Origin: Spirochaetota bacterium
GTDB taxonomy: Bacteria > Spirochaetota > Spirochaetia > DTKZ01
Assembly: GCA_026418195.1 (NCBI GenBank)
Contig: JAOABU010000144.1
Span: 1-64,000, forward strand
DNA length: 64,000 bases
Direction: 5' to 3'
Made by a program: the position numbers and the translations under genes
Notes under the pieces: generated by a model
Database searches by the model: none
What the model was told of the DNA's origin: nothing
The model's input: only the letters and a program-made list of their open reading frames with translations
Shown: positions 35,804 to 45,422 of the stretch, one piece after another
How the letters are laid out: each line of letters begins with the position of its first letter
Numbering within the stretch: position 1 is the stretch's first letter

Positions 35804-36778
35804 GTGAGATCAAAAAAAACAGGTTCAATTGTATTAGAAGACGTGGGAGTTCTTTCGGAACTCTGTGGGGTGAATGACACGAATCTTGAAATTATCGCCG
35901 AAGTATTGGAAACTCCCATCTTTTCTCGAGGAAACGAAATTGTTTTAGAAACGGATAATGTACAGATCCACCATCGGTTTAAACAGCTGATACAGGAGCT
36001 AGAAACCTACGCATTACAGGGGCAATCCCCCACACCAGATTTAATCCGGGCGGTCTATGCATCCATCCTTTCCCAGAATACGGCTGAAATCGAACTCCTT
36101 CGGAGTTGTAGTATCAACATTCCGGGTGGGTATTCCCGGGTATTCCCCCGTGGGTTGCATCAAGCGCGTTATATCGAAGGAATTCAGTCTCATGTGCTGA
36201 GTTTTGGGATCGGACCCGCTGGAACAGGGAAAACCTTTTTAGCAGTAGCTTGTGCATTGGAAGAGGTGGTAGGAAGGAAGAAGCGAAAATTGGTCTTGAC
36301 GCGTCCAGTAGTAGAAGCAGGGGAATCGTTGGGTTTTTTACCGGGAGACTTAACTCAGAAGTTGAATCCGTATCTTCGACCTCTGTACGATGCCATGGAA
36401 GCTCTCATCCCCCATGAACTGATTAATCGATTACAGGAAAATGGGATGATCGAGATTGCTCCTCTCGCGTACATGAGGGGAAGAAGTTTGAAAAACTGTG
36501 TGGTAATTCTCGATGAAGCCCAGAATACCACCCGTGAACAGATGAAAATGTTTTTAACACGGATAGGGGAGGATTCGAGGGTAATCGTAACGGGAGATAT
36601 TACCCAAATCGATCTGCCCAGAAAAGAATTATCTGGATTGATTCATGCTACGAAAATCTTAAAGAATATCAAAGACATTTATTTTGGGTATTTTACTGCT
36701 GCGGATGTGGTGCGAAATCCATTGGTAAAGAAGATCGTACAAGCTTACGAGGCGGAGACCCTCAAAGAAAAAGAATAG
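35804..36778 (+). CDS. phoH: PhoH-family ATPase
   Basis: Cytoplasmic RNA-linked ATPase of the PhoH/YbeZ kind, normally partnered with YbeY. 324 residues: KH-like N-terminal region, then Walker A GPAGTGKTFL (about 136-145) and Walker B VVILDEAQNTT (about 234-244). GTG 35804 is preceded by AGGTAGGA. Nine bases from ybeY, a classic pairing. Confidence 0.93.
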   Translation: MRSKKTGSIVLEDVGVLSELCGVNDTNLEIIAEVLETPIFSRGNEIVLETDNVQIHHRFKQLIQELETYALQGQSPTPDLIRAVYASILSQNTAEIELLRSCSINIPGGYSRVFPRGLHQARYIEGIQSHVLSFGIGPAGTGKTFLAVACALEEVVGRKKRKLVLTRPVVEAGESLGFLPGDLTQKLNPYLRPLYDAMEALIPHELINRLQENGMIEIAPLAYMRGRSLKNCVVILDEAQNTTREQMKMFLTRIGEDSRVIVTGDITQIDLPRKELSGLIHATKILKNIKDIYFGYFTAADVVRNPLVKKIVQAYEAETLKEKE

Positions 36779-36787
36779 GAAAGATCA

Positions 36788-37249
36788 TTGAATATCGTCG
36801 ATATTACTGTAGTGGGCCTTGAAGAGCCTTCCTGGATCCCTCGAGTGGAACAATTCTGTTTAAAGATTCTAGAACAATTACAACTGGACAATTGGGAACT
36901 TTCTATAGTATTTTGTACTAACCAGTTTATTCGAGAGTTGAACAACCGGTTTCGGGAGAAAAATGAAGTGACAGATGTGTTGTCCTTCTCTCAATCCGAA
37001 GGGGAACCGTTCCCTATCTCACCCCATCAATCAAAAACCATTGGGGATGTAGTGATATCGTTGGATATGGTGGAAGCAAACCGACAGGACACAGGTGAAC
37101 CCTGGGAAACAGAATTGAAACGGTTGTTGATCCATGGAATCCTACATCTCGCTGGATACGATCATGAAGAGTCTGATGAGGAAAGGGAAATGATGGATCT
37201 TCAAGACCGATTGCTCCAAGATTTTATGGAGGAACGGATACGTACATGA
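36788..37249 (+). CDS. ybeY: Endoribonuclease YbeY
   Basis: Zinc endoribonuclease for 16S rRNA 3' maturation and ribosome quality control. 153 residues; metal site H116, H120 and H126 in HGILHLAGYDH. TTG start 36788 has AGGAAAG eight bases upstream. Its stop overlaps the next start (ATGA). Confidence 0.94.
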   Translation: MNIVDITVVGLEEPSWIPRVEQFCLKILEQLQLDNWELSIVFCTNQFIRELNNRFREKNEVTDVLSFSQSEGEPFPISPHQSKTIGDVVISLDMVEANRQDTGEPWETELKRLLIHGILHLAGYDHEESDEEREMMDLQDRLLQDFMEERIRT

Positions 37250-38040
37250 GTTTGGGGAATTGGTTACATAAGCTTAGTAGACTCGATTCACTATTGAAGA
37301 AGAAACATCACAGCACCGAGACACCGGATGAAAGGGAAATGATCCATGGAATACGGGAACTTTCCAGTACATCGGTGAAAGAAATAATGGTTCCGCGAAT
37401 CGATGTAGTATTTTTCTCTCTCGATGCGCCGGTCCAGGAAGTATTACAGAAAATTGTCGAATCTGGTTACTCCCGGTTTCCCGTTTACAAGGATACTATC
37501 GATAACGTGGTAGGGATGCTCTACGTGAAGGACATTCTGATGAAACTTGTTCAGGGGCAGCCGATCCGATTTGCTGAGATTCTAAGAAAACCTTATTTCG
37601 TGCCTGAGAGTAAAAAGCTTGACTCCCTTCTCCGAGAAATGAAGCGGAGAAAGGTTCATATCGCAATCGTGGTTGACGAATACGGAGGTGTCTCTGGCAT
37701 CGTCTGTCTGGAAGATATCATTGAAGAGGTAATCGGGGACATTCAGGACGAGTTCGATGATGAGAAAGAAGAGATTCTTCGAATCGGGGACAATGCATTT
37801 CTCTGTGATGCCCGTATCAACCTCCACGATTTAAACGAGGAGATAGGCTTGAATCTCCCTGAGGAAGACTTTGATACGCTAGGCGGATTCGTGTTCGAAC
37901 TCTTTGGGAAAATACCCGCTCGATACGAAAAAGTTTCCTATAAAAACCTGGAATTTGTGATCCAAGAGATGGAAGGACACAAGATCAAGTCCGTAAAGAT
38001 TCTCCTGGCTGAAAAAGATGAAAACCCTGGGAACTCCTAA
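37246..38040 (+). CDS. CorC/HlyC-type CBS-domain protein
   Basis: 264 residues: two CBS domains (about 40-165, starting STSVKEIMVPRIDVVFFS) and a C-terminal CorC_HlyC domain (about 175-258, GGFVFELFGKIP). The DUF21 membrane part of larger relatives is absent. Known relatives affect magnesium/cobalt efflux; adjacency to ybeY, as in many bacteria (ybeX), fits a ribosome-linked role. Overlaps ybeY by four bases and the TPR gene by 23. Confidence 0.9.
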   Translation: MSLGNWLHKLSRLDSLLKKKHHSTETPDEREMIHGIRELSSTSVKEIMVPRIDVVFFSLDAPVQEVLQKIVESGYSRFPVYKDTIDNVVGMLYVKDILMKLVQGQPIRFAEILRKPYFVPESKKLDSLLREMKRRKVHIAIVVDEYGGVSGIVCLEDIIEEVIGDIQDEFDDEKEEILRIGDNAFLCDARINLHDLNEEIGLNLPEEDFDTLGGFVFELFGKIPARYEKVSYKNLEFVIQEMEGHKIKSVKILLAEKDENPGNS

Positions 38041-40033
38041 ATCCGTTTTTCTTCTTTTATTATTCTTCTTTGCTTTTTTTCCCATCCAGCTTATGGCTCA
38101 AGAACTTCCTTCGGATCATCCCATCTCTCTCTATCGGCAGGGAATGGAATACCGAAGAATAGGGGATTTCTACCGGGCTCTGGAGTTCTTCCGAGCGGCA
38201 ACTCAAAAGAATCCCGCCTATTTTGATCCTATCTTCGCGTCGGCCGATCTGTTCTTTCAGATAGAAGAGTACGATGAAGCGTTAAAAATGGTGGAAGCCG
38301 CCCTGCGATTGTCCAAACAGGATTCTAATGCTCGGGTTCTGAAGGCCAGAATCCTAGTAGGAATGGGCAGATTCAAAGAAGCCTCAGATCTTTACACGAT
38401 CCTCTTGCAGGAAGAACCGAACAATGTAGAAGCAAAATTGGGGAAAGCCGAGTTGGATCTAGCGTTAGGGAAGAACCGCAACGCTACACTTGAATATCTA
38501 GATACATTGAAAAGGTTTCCCGATAATCGGCGAGCCCTTCTTTCCATGGGAGTACTTCTTTCCCAACAGGGGAATGGCCAGGAAGCGGAAGCTTACTTTG
38601 ATGCTGCCCTGCGGTACCATAGCGATGCTCCTATTGTGCATTACTTGGTGGGAGAGTATTATTTTAAACAAAAGAAGTATGATCTAGCTATCGAACGTGC
38701 TCGCACCGCTCTCAGTATCAAACCCGATTATCCAGAAGCGCACCAGCTATTGGGATGGATCAGTTTTCAAAAAGGAGACTACCTAGAGGCCTATTCCCGA
38801 ATGGATCGCTTGCTTGCGATTAACCGGGCTAATCCGCTAGGGTTCTTTCTAAAAGCCCTCTCTGCACTAAGGATGGGAAGAAACGATGAGGGAATTACCC
38901 TATTACGAAGTCTTGTTACCCTTGCTCCAGAGGATGAGGTTGCGAGAATTGTCCTAGAGGACTCGTTGAAAGAACTTCTTCCTGTAGAAGAGAACCTTCG
39001 AAAAACCTACGCGCAGTACCACTTCGACCGAGGAGACAAATTCCAGGAACGAAACCTTTTCCATCGAGCCCTGGAAGAATACCGAAGAGGATTACAGATC
39101 GATCCTTATTCGAAACGGGGACGTTTAGCGTATGCGGAGATGCAGCAGAAAATCGGCTATCCTGGGTATGCGTACAATTCTCTTCAGTTCCTGAAAAAAC
39201 AGAATCTGGCAGATCGAAGCGCTTTGGAACAGTTGGAGATCTTAGAAAGTATCCTATCTGATCGACCGGCTCAACGATGGAAGTACGATCAATTCATAAA
39301 TCGAAAACCTTCGTTTAACCTTTCCCTCTTTGTAGATCTGAAGTCAGCGTCTCTTCAGCATGGATTTTCGGAACTCTACCTAGCTCGATACCTTGCGGAC
39401 CTCCTGATGGGTATTCCCTCCTTACAAATCCCTGCTCCTCCTATGGCAGTGTCCACCTTCGGGGAAGCCTTTCAAGAAGCTCGTCAAAGAGGAACCGATT
39501 ACTTCCTTTTCCTTTCCTTTGGAGAGACTTCCCGAGAGTTCTCCATTCAAGGTGATTGGTATCTCTCTCGCACAGGGGGTAAGATTGACACCCTATCTGT
39601 GTATCGGACTGGAAACGATCGGGTACAGAATGCCCTGGTTCAAATTGCAAGCTTAGTGAAGGAAAAACTCCCTATTCGGGGAGTCCTGTTAAAACGAGAG
39701 TTCGAACAAGCCTTGGTCGGTTTAGGCAAGGCAGATGGGTTGAAAAAAGGGGATAAGTTTTGGATCCTACCTTCCCGTGCATTAACCTTAAAGAACGATT
39801 CTTTTGGATTCGTATATTCTCCCAAAGAAATTCTAGGCACTTTTACTGTTACTGATGTGGATGATCTTCTTTGCGAGGGAACGATTCAAAAAGAAGGGTT
39901 CTTCGATCGTATCAACCCCGGCGATGTGCTAATTCCGTACGAGGAACAGCTGAAGCAAAAACAGGAACCGATTCCTTCTCAACCTACTCCCTCGGCTTCC
40001 CCCCTGTATAGAAAAATCCTTCGCATCCAATAG
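38018..40033 (+). CDS. Exported TPR-repeat protein
   Basis: 671 residues. Signal peptide about 1-27 (MAQ-E cleavage likely), then tetratricopeptide repeats from about 35 to 420 (for example GDFYRALEFFRAATQKNPAY, KYDLAIERARTALSIKPDYP), and a C-terminal beta-rich domain (about 425-640) including FEQALVGLGKADGLKKGDKF. Probably periplasmic, protein-binding. Its start lies in the corC-like gene. I do not know its role; the C-terminal domain resembles no family I can name. Confidence 0.75.
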   Translation: MKTLGTPKSVFLLLLFFFAFFPIQLMAQELPSDHPISLYRQGMEYRRIGDFYRALEFFRAATQKNPAYFDPIFASADLFFQIEEYDEALKMVEAALRLSKQDSNARVLKARILVGMGRFKEASDLYTILLQEEPNNVEAKLGKAELDLALGKNRNATLEYLDTLKRFPDNRRALLSMGVLLSQQGNGQEAEAYFDAALRYHSDAPIVHYLVGEYYFKQKKYDLAIERARTALSIKPDYPEAHQLLGWISFQKGDYLEAYSRMDRLLAINRANPLGFFLKALSALRMGRNDEGITLLRSLVTLAPEDEVARIVLEDSLKELLPVEENLRKTYAQYHFDRGDKFQERNLFHRALEEYRRGLQIDPYSKRGRLAYAEMQQKIGYPGYAYNSLQFLKKQNLADRSALEQLEILESILSDRPAQRWKYDQFINRKPSFNLSLFVDLKSASLQHGFSELYLARYLADLLMGIPSLQIPAPPMAVSTFGEAFQEARQRGTDYFLFLSFGETSREFSIQGDWYLSRTGGKIDTLSVYRTGNDRVQNALVQIASLVKEKLPIRGVLLKREFEQALVGLGKADGLKKGDKFWILPSRALTLKNDSFGFVYSPKEILGTFTVTDVDDLLCEGTIQKEGFFDRINPGDVLIPYEEQLKQKQEPIPSQPTPSASPLYRKILRIQ

Positions 40034-40046
40034 AATATATTTTTAT

Positions 40047-40056
40047 AGATTAATCT
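40047..40056. repeat. Palindrome AGATTAATCT upstream of gap
   Basis: A perfect 10-bp palindrome eight bases before the -35 box of the gap promoter, in an AT-rich run. Possible regulator site or UP-like region; too short to be sure. Confidence 0.3.
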
Positions 40057-40063
40057 GTTTCAA

Positions 40064-40092
40064 TTGACAGAGGTTTGGATTTTCCGTATAGT
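40064..40092 (+). promoter_or_regulatory. Strong sigma-70 promoter of the glycolysis operon
   Basis: TTGACA (40064-40069), a 17-base spacer and TATAGT (40087-40092): 6/6 and 5/6 with ideal spacing, after an AT-rich upstream run. The gap ATG is 42 bases further with an AGGGGG ribosome site. Confidence 0.85.
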
Positions 40093-40125
40093 CTATCTGC
40101 ATACAAAATCCTTAGAGATGGTTAG

Positions 40126-41193
<1,068 letters not shown>

Positions 41194-41196
41194 GTT

Positions 41197-41219
41197 CCTG
41201 GGTGAGGAAATATCCCAGG
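41197..41219 (+). repeat. Small hairpin between gap and pgk
   Basis: CCTGGG (41197-41202) and CCCAGG (41214-41219) with an 11-base loop, in the 45-bp gap between gap and pgk. No T-run follows, so more likely an mRNA-processing or stability element than a terminator. Confidence 0.35.
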
Positions 41220-41238
41220 CAAACCCGGAGGTATCGGT

Positions 41239-42492
41239 ATGATAAAGACGGTGCGTGATGTAGAGTTAAAGGGAAAACGAGTGCTGATGCGGGTGGATTT
41301 TAACGTGCCCATGAAAGATGGGGTAGTTCAGGACGATACTCGAATTACTGCAGCTTTACCCACCCTGCGGTACGTACTTGAGCAAGGGGCTCGTTATCTG
41401 ATCCTGATGTCCCACCTGGGAGATCCCAAGAAGGACATGGAAAAAGCCAAAGAAAAGGCTACGAAGGAGGGTAAACCTTTTGACGAAGAGAAGTACCTTG
41501 CGGGGAAACATCGGCTCGCACCAGTAGCAAAACACCTGTCCCAACTTTTAGGGAAACCAGTGAAATTTGCTCCTTCTTGCATTGGACCTGAAACAGAAGC
41601 GATGGTGAAGGGTCTAAAGGATGGGGAAGTATTAATGCTGGAAAACACCCGATTTCATCCGGAAGAAACCTCTAAGGATGAGAAGGTCCGTTCCGAGTTT
41701 GCGAAAAAACTGGCTTCCTATGCGGATCTGTATGTCAACGATGCCTTCGGGACTGCTCATCGAGCTCATGCTTCCACGGTGGATGTGGCAAAATTCCTAC
41801 CTGCTGTGGGCGGCTTTCTCATGGAGAAGGAAGTGCGGTACTTGGAGCCCCTTTTGAAGAATCCGGAAAAACCTTTTGTAGCCATCATAGGAGGAGCAAA
41901 GGTCTCTTCCAAGATTGGAGTGTTGGAATCCCTCATCACCCGTTGTACGACCCTAGTGATTGGGGGTGGAATGGCCTATACGTTTCTTAAATCCATGGGG
42001 AAGAAGATAGGGGCAAGCCTTGTGGAAGAGGATCATCTTGGAACTGCGGATAAACTTCTTGCCCTTGCCAAAGAGAAAAAGGTGGAGGTAATCCTTCCTG
42101 TGGATCATGTGGTGGCGACAGAATTTTCAGACAAAGCCATCCCTGAATACATCGATGGAGTGGATATTCCAGAGGGAAAAATCGGGATGGATATTGGAAA
42201 GAAAACTTTAGACCTCATTCGGAGCAGGGTAAAGGCTGCAAGGAATCTAGTCTGGAATGGTCCTTTAGGAGTGTTTGAGTTTGAAGCATTTGCCGAAGGG
42301 ACACGACAGGTAGCCATCATGGTTGCTGAATGCCCGGGCACTACTGTAGTGGGAGGAGGGGACTCTGTAGCAGCGGTAAACAAATTCCATCTAGCTGATA
42401 AAATTGATCATGTATCTACCGGCGGGGGAGCCTCTTTGGAGTTTCTGGAAGGGAAAATACTACCCGGTATCGCCGTTTTGCAGCAGAAGTAG
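41239..42492 (+). CDS. pgk: Phosphoglycerate kinase
   Basis: Makes ATP from 1,3-bisphosphoglycerate. 417 residues: N-terminal RVDFNVPM (about 18-25), GTAHRAHAS motif (about 174-182) and the C-terminal nucleotide loop GGGDSVAAV (about 372-380) with [11 protein letters not shown] spirochaete-style insertion of charged residues follows MSHLGDPKK (about 65-85). GGAGG ribosome site before ATG 41239. Confidence 0.97.
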   Translation: MIKTVRDVELKGKRVLMRVDFNVPMKDGVVQDDTRITAALPTLRYVLEQGARYLILMSHLGDPKKDMEKAKEKATKEGKPFDEEKYLAGKHRLAPVAKHLSQLLGKPVKFAPSCIGPETEAMVKGLKDGEVLMLENTRFHPEETSKDEKVRSEFAKKLASYADLYVNDAFGTAHRAHASTVDVAKFLPAVGGFLMEKEVRYLEPLLKNPEKPFVAIIGGAKVSSKIGVLESLITRCTTLVIGGGMAYTFLKSMGKKIGASLVEEDHLGTADKLLALAKEKKVEVILPVDHVVATEFSDKAIPEYIDGVDIPEGKIGMDIGKKTLDLIRSRVKAARNLVWNGPLGVFEFEAFAEGTRQVAIMVAECPGTTVVGGGDSVAAVNKFHLADKIDHVSTGGGASLEFLEGKILPGIAVLQQK

Positions 42493-42509
42493 TTCGGAAG
42501 GAGCAAAAA

Positions 42510-43265
42510 GTGACTCGAAGAAAGTACATAGCAGGAAACTGGAAAATGCATAAAACCGTTGCAGAGGCAACATCGTTAGCAAAAGAACTTGTGGACTCCC
42601 TCAAGGGATGTCCGCATAAGCTCATGATTGCACCTCCCTTCACTGCGTTAGCGGCAGTAGCTCCCCTAGTGAAGGGTACTAATATCCTTTTGGGGGCGCA
42701 GAATATGGCGTCAGTAGAGCAGGGGGCGCATACTGGAGAAGTCTCGGTTCTAATGCTGAAAGACTTAGGGGTAGAATCTGTTATTTTAGGGCATTCAGAA
42801 CGGAGAATCCTCTACGGTGAAAAGGATGGACTCATCAATGAAAAAGTTAAACTAGCGTTAAAACATGGGTTAGAGGTTATCCTTTGCGTGGGGGAAACGT
42901 TGGAGGAGCGAGAAAAGGGAAAGGCAGAGGAAGTAGTTACCTCTCAGGTCACCCAATGTTTAAAAGGAGTAGACGAAGACGCTCTGATGAGAGTTACCAT
43001 CGCCTATGAACCGGTTTGGGCTATTGGAACTGGAAAGAATGCTACCCCTGAGGATGCCGATGCCATCCATTCGGTGATCCGAAAGGTGCTGGATACCCTC
43101 TATCGACGGGGGATAGGTGAAAAAGTTACGATCCAGTATGGAGGGTCGGTCAAGCCAGAAAACGCAAAAGACCTCCTCACTATGCCAAACATCGATGGTG
43201 CCCTCGTAGGAGGGGCTTCACTGAAAAAAGAAACCTTTGTGCCGATCGCCTGGTTCGATCGATAA
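42510..43265 (+). CDS. tpiA: Triosephosphate isomerase
   Basis: Interconverts dihydroxyacetone phosphate and glyceraldehyde-3-phosphate. 251 residues with all catalytic residues: K12 (NWKMHK), H95 (GHSERR) and E167 in AYEPVWAIGTG, and the phosphate loop GGSVKPEN. GTG start with a good AAGGAG site. Confidence 0.97.
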   Translation: MTRRKYIAGNWKMHKTVAEATSLAKELVDSLKGCPHKLMIAPPFTALAAVAPLVKGTNILLGAQNMASVEQGAHTGEVSVLMLKDLGVESVILGHSERRILYGEKDGLINEKVKLALKHGLEVILCVGETLEEREKGKAEEVVTSQVTQCLKGVDEDALMRVTIAYEPVWAIGTGKNATPEDADAIHSVIRKVLDTLYRRGIGEKVTIQYGGSVKPENAKDLLTMPNIDGALVGGASLKKETFVPIAWFDR

Positions 43266-43287
43266 GATAGTAAGAAGGGGATGAACT

Positions 43288-43644
43288 ATGCTGATTGTAA
43301 GTGGAATCCTGCTAGTCCTATTCGTCTTGAGCTCCTTATTGCTGATTGCGGTGGTGCTTATTCAGGATGAACAGGGAGAAGGACTAGGAGGTTTGTTTGG
43401 AGGGGGAAGCAGTACACCCTTCGGTAGTCGTTCTGGGAACGTTCTGACACGACTCACCTCTATTCTGGGTGCCATTTTTATCCTTACAGCGTTTGGCTTG
43501 GCTTGGGTAAACCGAACACCAGAGAGTGGAGATGTAATAGGAGCTGCTCGAAGACAACAAGGAACCCAAACAAGTGTAGAATGGTGGAAAACCGAACCGA
43601 AGGAAGAATCCATCCAGTCGCCTCCCGTAGAACCTAAGAAATAG
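43288..43644 (+). CDS. secG: Preprotein translocase subunit SecG
   Basis: Two-helix accessory of the SecYEG channel. 118 residues: helix about 4-26, a glycine-rich loop (GEGLGGLFGGGSSTPFGSR, about 33-51) typical of SecG, second helix about 55-75, then a polar tail. Often next to tpiA in bacteria. RBS is moderate. Confidence 0.9.
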   Translation: MLIVSGILLVLFVLSSLLLIAVVLIQDEQGEGLGGLFGGGSSTPFGSRSGNVLTRLTSILGAIFILTAFGLAWVNRTPESGDVIGAARRQQGTQTSVEWWKTEPKEESIQSPPVEPKK

Positions 43645-43656
43645 GTTAACTATTCT

Positions 43657-44136
43657 ATGCTTTTACAGGAGCTGTTCACCCCCTCTCGAATCAAAGTGAA
43701 TCTCGAGTCAGAGGATAAAGAAGAGGTTTTCGAAGAGCTTGTGGATCTTCTAGTTCGTAGCTACCATTTAGAAGGGAAACGGGATCAAATCCTCGAGGCC
43801 ATCCGAGAGCGAGAACAGAAAATGTCTACCGGGATAAAGACCGGAATTGCAGTTCCTCACGGTAAGACCAATGCCATCGAAGGGAATGTGGGGGTACTGG
43901 GAGTATCCCATAAGGGAATCGACTACGGAGCCCTGGATGGAGAGCCGGTTTATTTGGTTTTTCTGCTGGTTTCATCGATGAATGAGTCCGAGCAGCATTT
44001 GAAAGTTTTGAAGAAGGTTGCTTCCCTCATTGAGTATACAGATTTCTATACAAAGGTGATGGAAGCGGATACCGCTGAGAAAGCTCATGCGGTATTGAAA
44101 CAATTTGAGGACATCTTGGATTATCAGGAAACATAA
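43657..44136 (+). CDS. PTS IIA protein, fructose/nitrogen type
   Basis: 159-residue PTS EIIA domain with phosphorylatable H68 in AVPHGKT. By itself, without B or C domains, it looks like the PtsN type that regulates rather than transports. No HPr or EI gene nearby. The stop (44134-44136) directly touches the ATG of the V-ATPase G-like gene, so the two are very likely co-transcribed. Could tie energy or sugar state to the downstream ATPase, but that is inference. Confidence 0.9.
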   Translation: MLLQELFTPSRIKVNLESEDKEEVFEELVDLLVRSYHLEGKRDQILEAIREREQKMSTGIKTGIAVPHGKTNAIEGNVGVLGVSHKGIDYGALDGEPVYLVFLLVSSMNESEQHLKVLKKVASLIEYTDFYTKVMEADTAEKAHAVLKQFEDILDYQET

Positions 44137-44445
44137 ATGCCCACCGAATCCGAAATTCTCCAACACCTACTGGAAGCTGAACGTAAAGCAAACGAGTTGG
44201 TGAAACAAGCAGAACGCTCGGTGGCAGAAAAGATCGAAGCCGTTAAGAGAGAGAAGGAGGAGCAGTTTCGTCTCTTACGGGAAGAATGGCAGCGTTCGTC
44301 CGAGCTAAAGTTACGGGCGTTTCAGGAGGAACTGCAAGAACAGAAGATCCGCCTTCTATCGCAAAGAAAGAAACACCTCGAAACCATAGAAGGCCAGTGG
44401 GAAAATGCTCGTACTTTACTGAAGACACTTCTAGGAATCCTATGA
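44137..44445 (+). CDS. V-type ATPase stalk subunit G-like (operon 2)
   Basis: 102 residues, almost all charged coiled coil (LLEAERKANELVKQAERSVA and on), the expected form of subunit G/H that pairs with E in the peripheral stalk. Placed first in the operon, as G is in Thermus. Starts right at the PTS gene stop with AGGAAAC upstream. Overlaps atpC by four bases. Confidence 0.78.
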   Translation: MPTESEILQHLLEAERKANELVKQAERSVAEKIEAVKREKEEQFRLLREEWQRSSELKLRAFQEELQEQKIRLLSQRKKHLETIEGQWENARTLLKTLLGIL

Positions 44446-45422
44446 ACCGAGCCGGCCAGTATGCCTACCTTCACGGAAAACTACACGGTATCATGGCCAA
44501 ATCTTTTCTGGATGCACGATTTCAGACCCTTCTCAGGTTGACCAACCTTTCCGATGTATACCGCACTCTATTTCCTAAAGAAGGACTGGATGTTTCAGAG
44601 AAAGACTTGGTACATATAATCGAGAAAAAGTATGAGAAGAAAAATCTTGACAGTTACATTCGTACTCTAACCATCTTTCCCACCCCCCCTCCGTTATTGG
44701 TGCAAGTCTTAAGACGCTTCGAAATCAGAAACGTAAAATCCATACTTCGGAGTATCCATACAGGCCTACCCTTACAAGAACTGTGGGATATTGGAAGGTT
44801 TGGTAAGATATCCCTTCCGATATCAGACTTAAGAAAGGCTTTGGAAAGAACTCCCTATGCGTATCTCCTGGAAGAGTTACAGAAGAAACCTCTCTGGGAG
44901 GTAGAGTTCCGCCTAGATGAAGACTATTATCGTAGTCTGTGGGAAGAAATTTTAGCGTTAGATAGAAAAGAACTATCCATCCTTAGACCCGCTTTCCTCA
45001 CAGAACTACGACTGCTCAATATCCTTTGGGCTTTACGCCTACGGTATTACTATCGGATCGAAGAAGAAAGGGTACTGGAACGATTGTTCCTCCGTGACGA
45101 GGTCGGGTTGGAAAAAGAGGTGAAAATCCTGTATCAGTTGCCTCTGGATGAAGGATCTCAATGGCAGAACTGGAAGTATGGATGGCTTGTAGCTAGTACA
45201 CCGGAAGGACAGATTGATCCTGCTCCAGCCAATTGGCGGGTTTCCAAACGATTGTACCTCCTCTATCGAAGACTTTTCTATCACTGTCCCTTCACGTTAG
45301 CCGCCGTCTATGGATTCTATCGAATGAAAGAGTATGAAGTACGGCTAATCCATACTTTGACAGAGGGTATCCAAATTGGGGTGCCTGAAACAGCGATCAG
45401 AGAGTTGGTAGAAGGGCTATGA
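44442..45422 (+). CDS. atpC: V-type ATPase subunit C (operon 2)
   Basis: Collar subunit of the central stalk (AC39/subunit d homologue) that joins the shaft to the K ring. 326 residues, with the usual AYLHGKLHGIMAKSFLDARF start and a helical three-part body. ATG 44442 overlaps the G-like stop (ATGA); the open frame upstream lies in that gene. Operon 1 has no equivalent. Four-base overlap with atpI. Confidence 0.88.
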   Translation: MNRAGQYAYLHGKLHGIMAKSFLDARFQTLLRLTNLSDVYRTLFPKEGLDVSEKDLVHIIEKKYEKKNLDSYIRTLTIFPTPPPLLVQVLRRFEIRNVKSILRSIHTGLPLQELWDIGRFGKISLPISDLRKALERTPYAYLLEELQKKPLWEVEFRLDEDYYRSLWEEILALDRKELSILRPAFLTELRLLNILWALRLRYYYRIEEERVLERLFLRDEVGLEKEVKILYQLPLDEGSQWQNWKYGWLVASTPEGQIDPAPANWRVSKRLYLLYRRLFYHCPFTLAAVYGFYRMKEYEVRLIHTLTEGIQIGVPETAIRELVEGL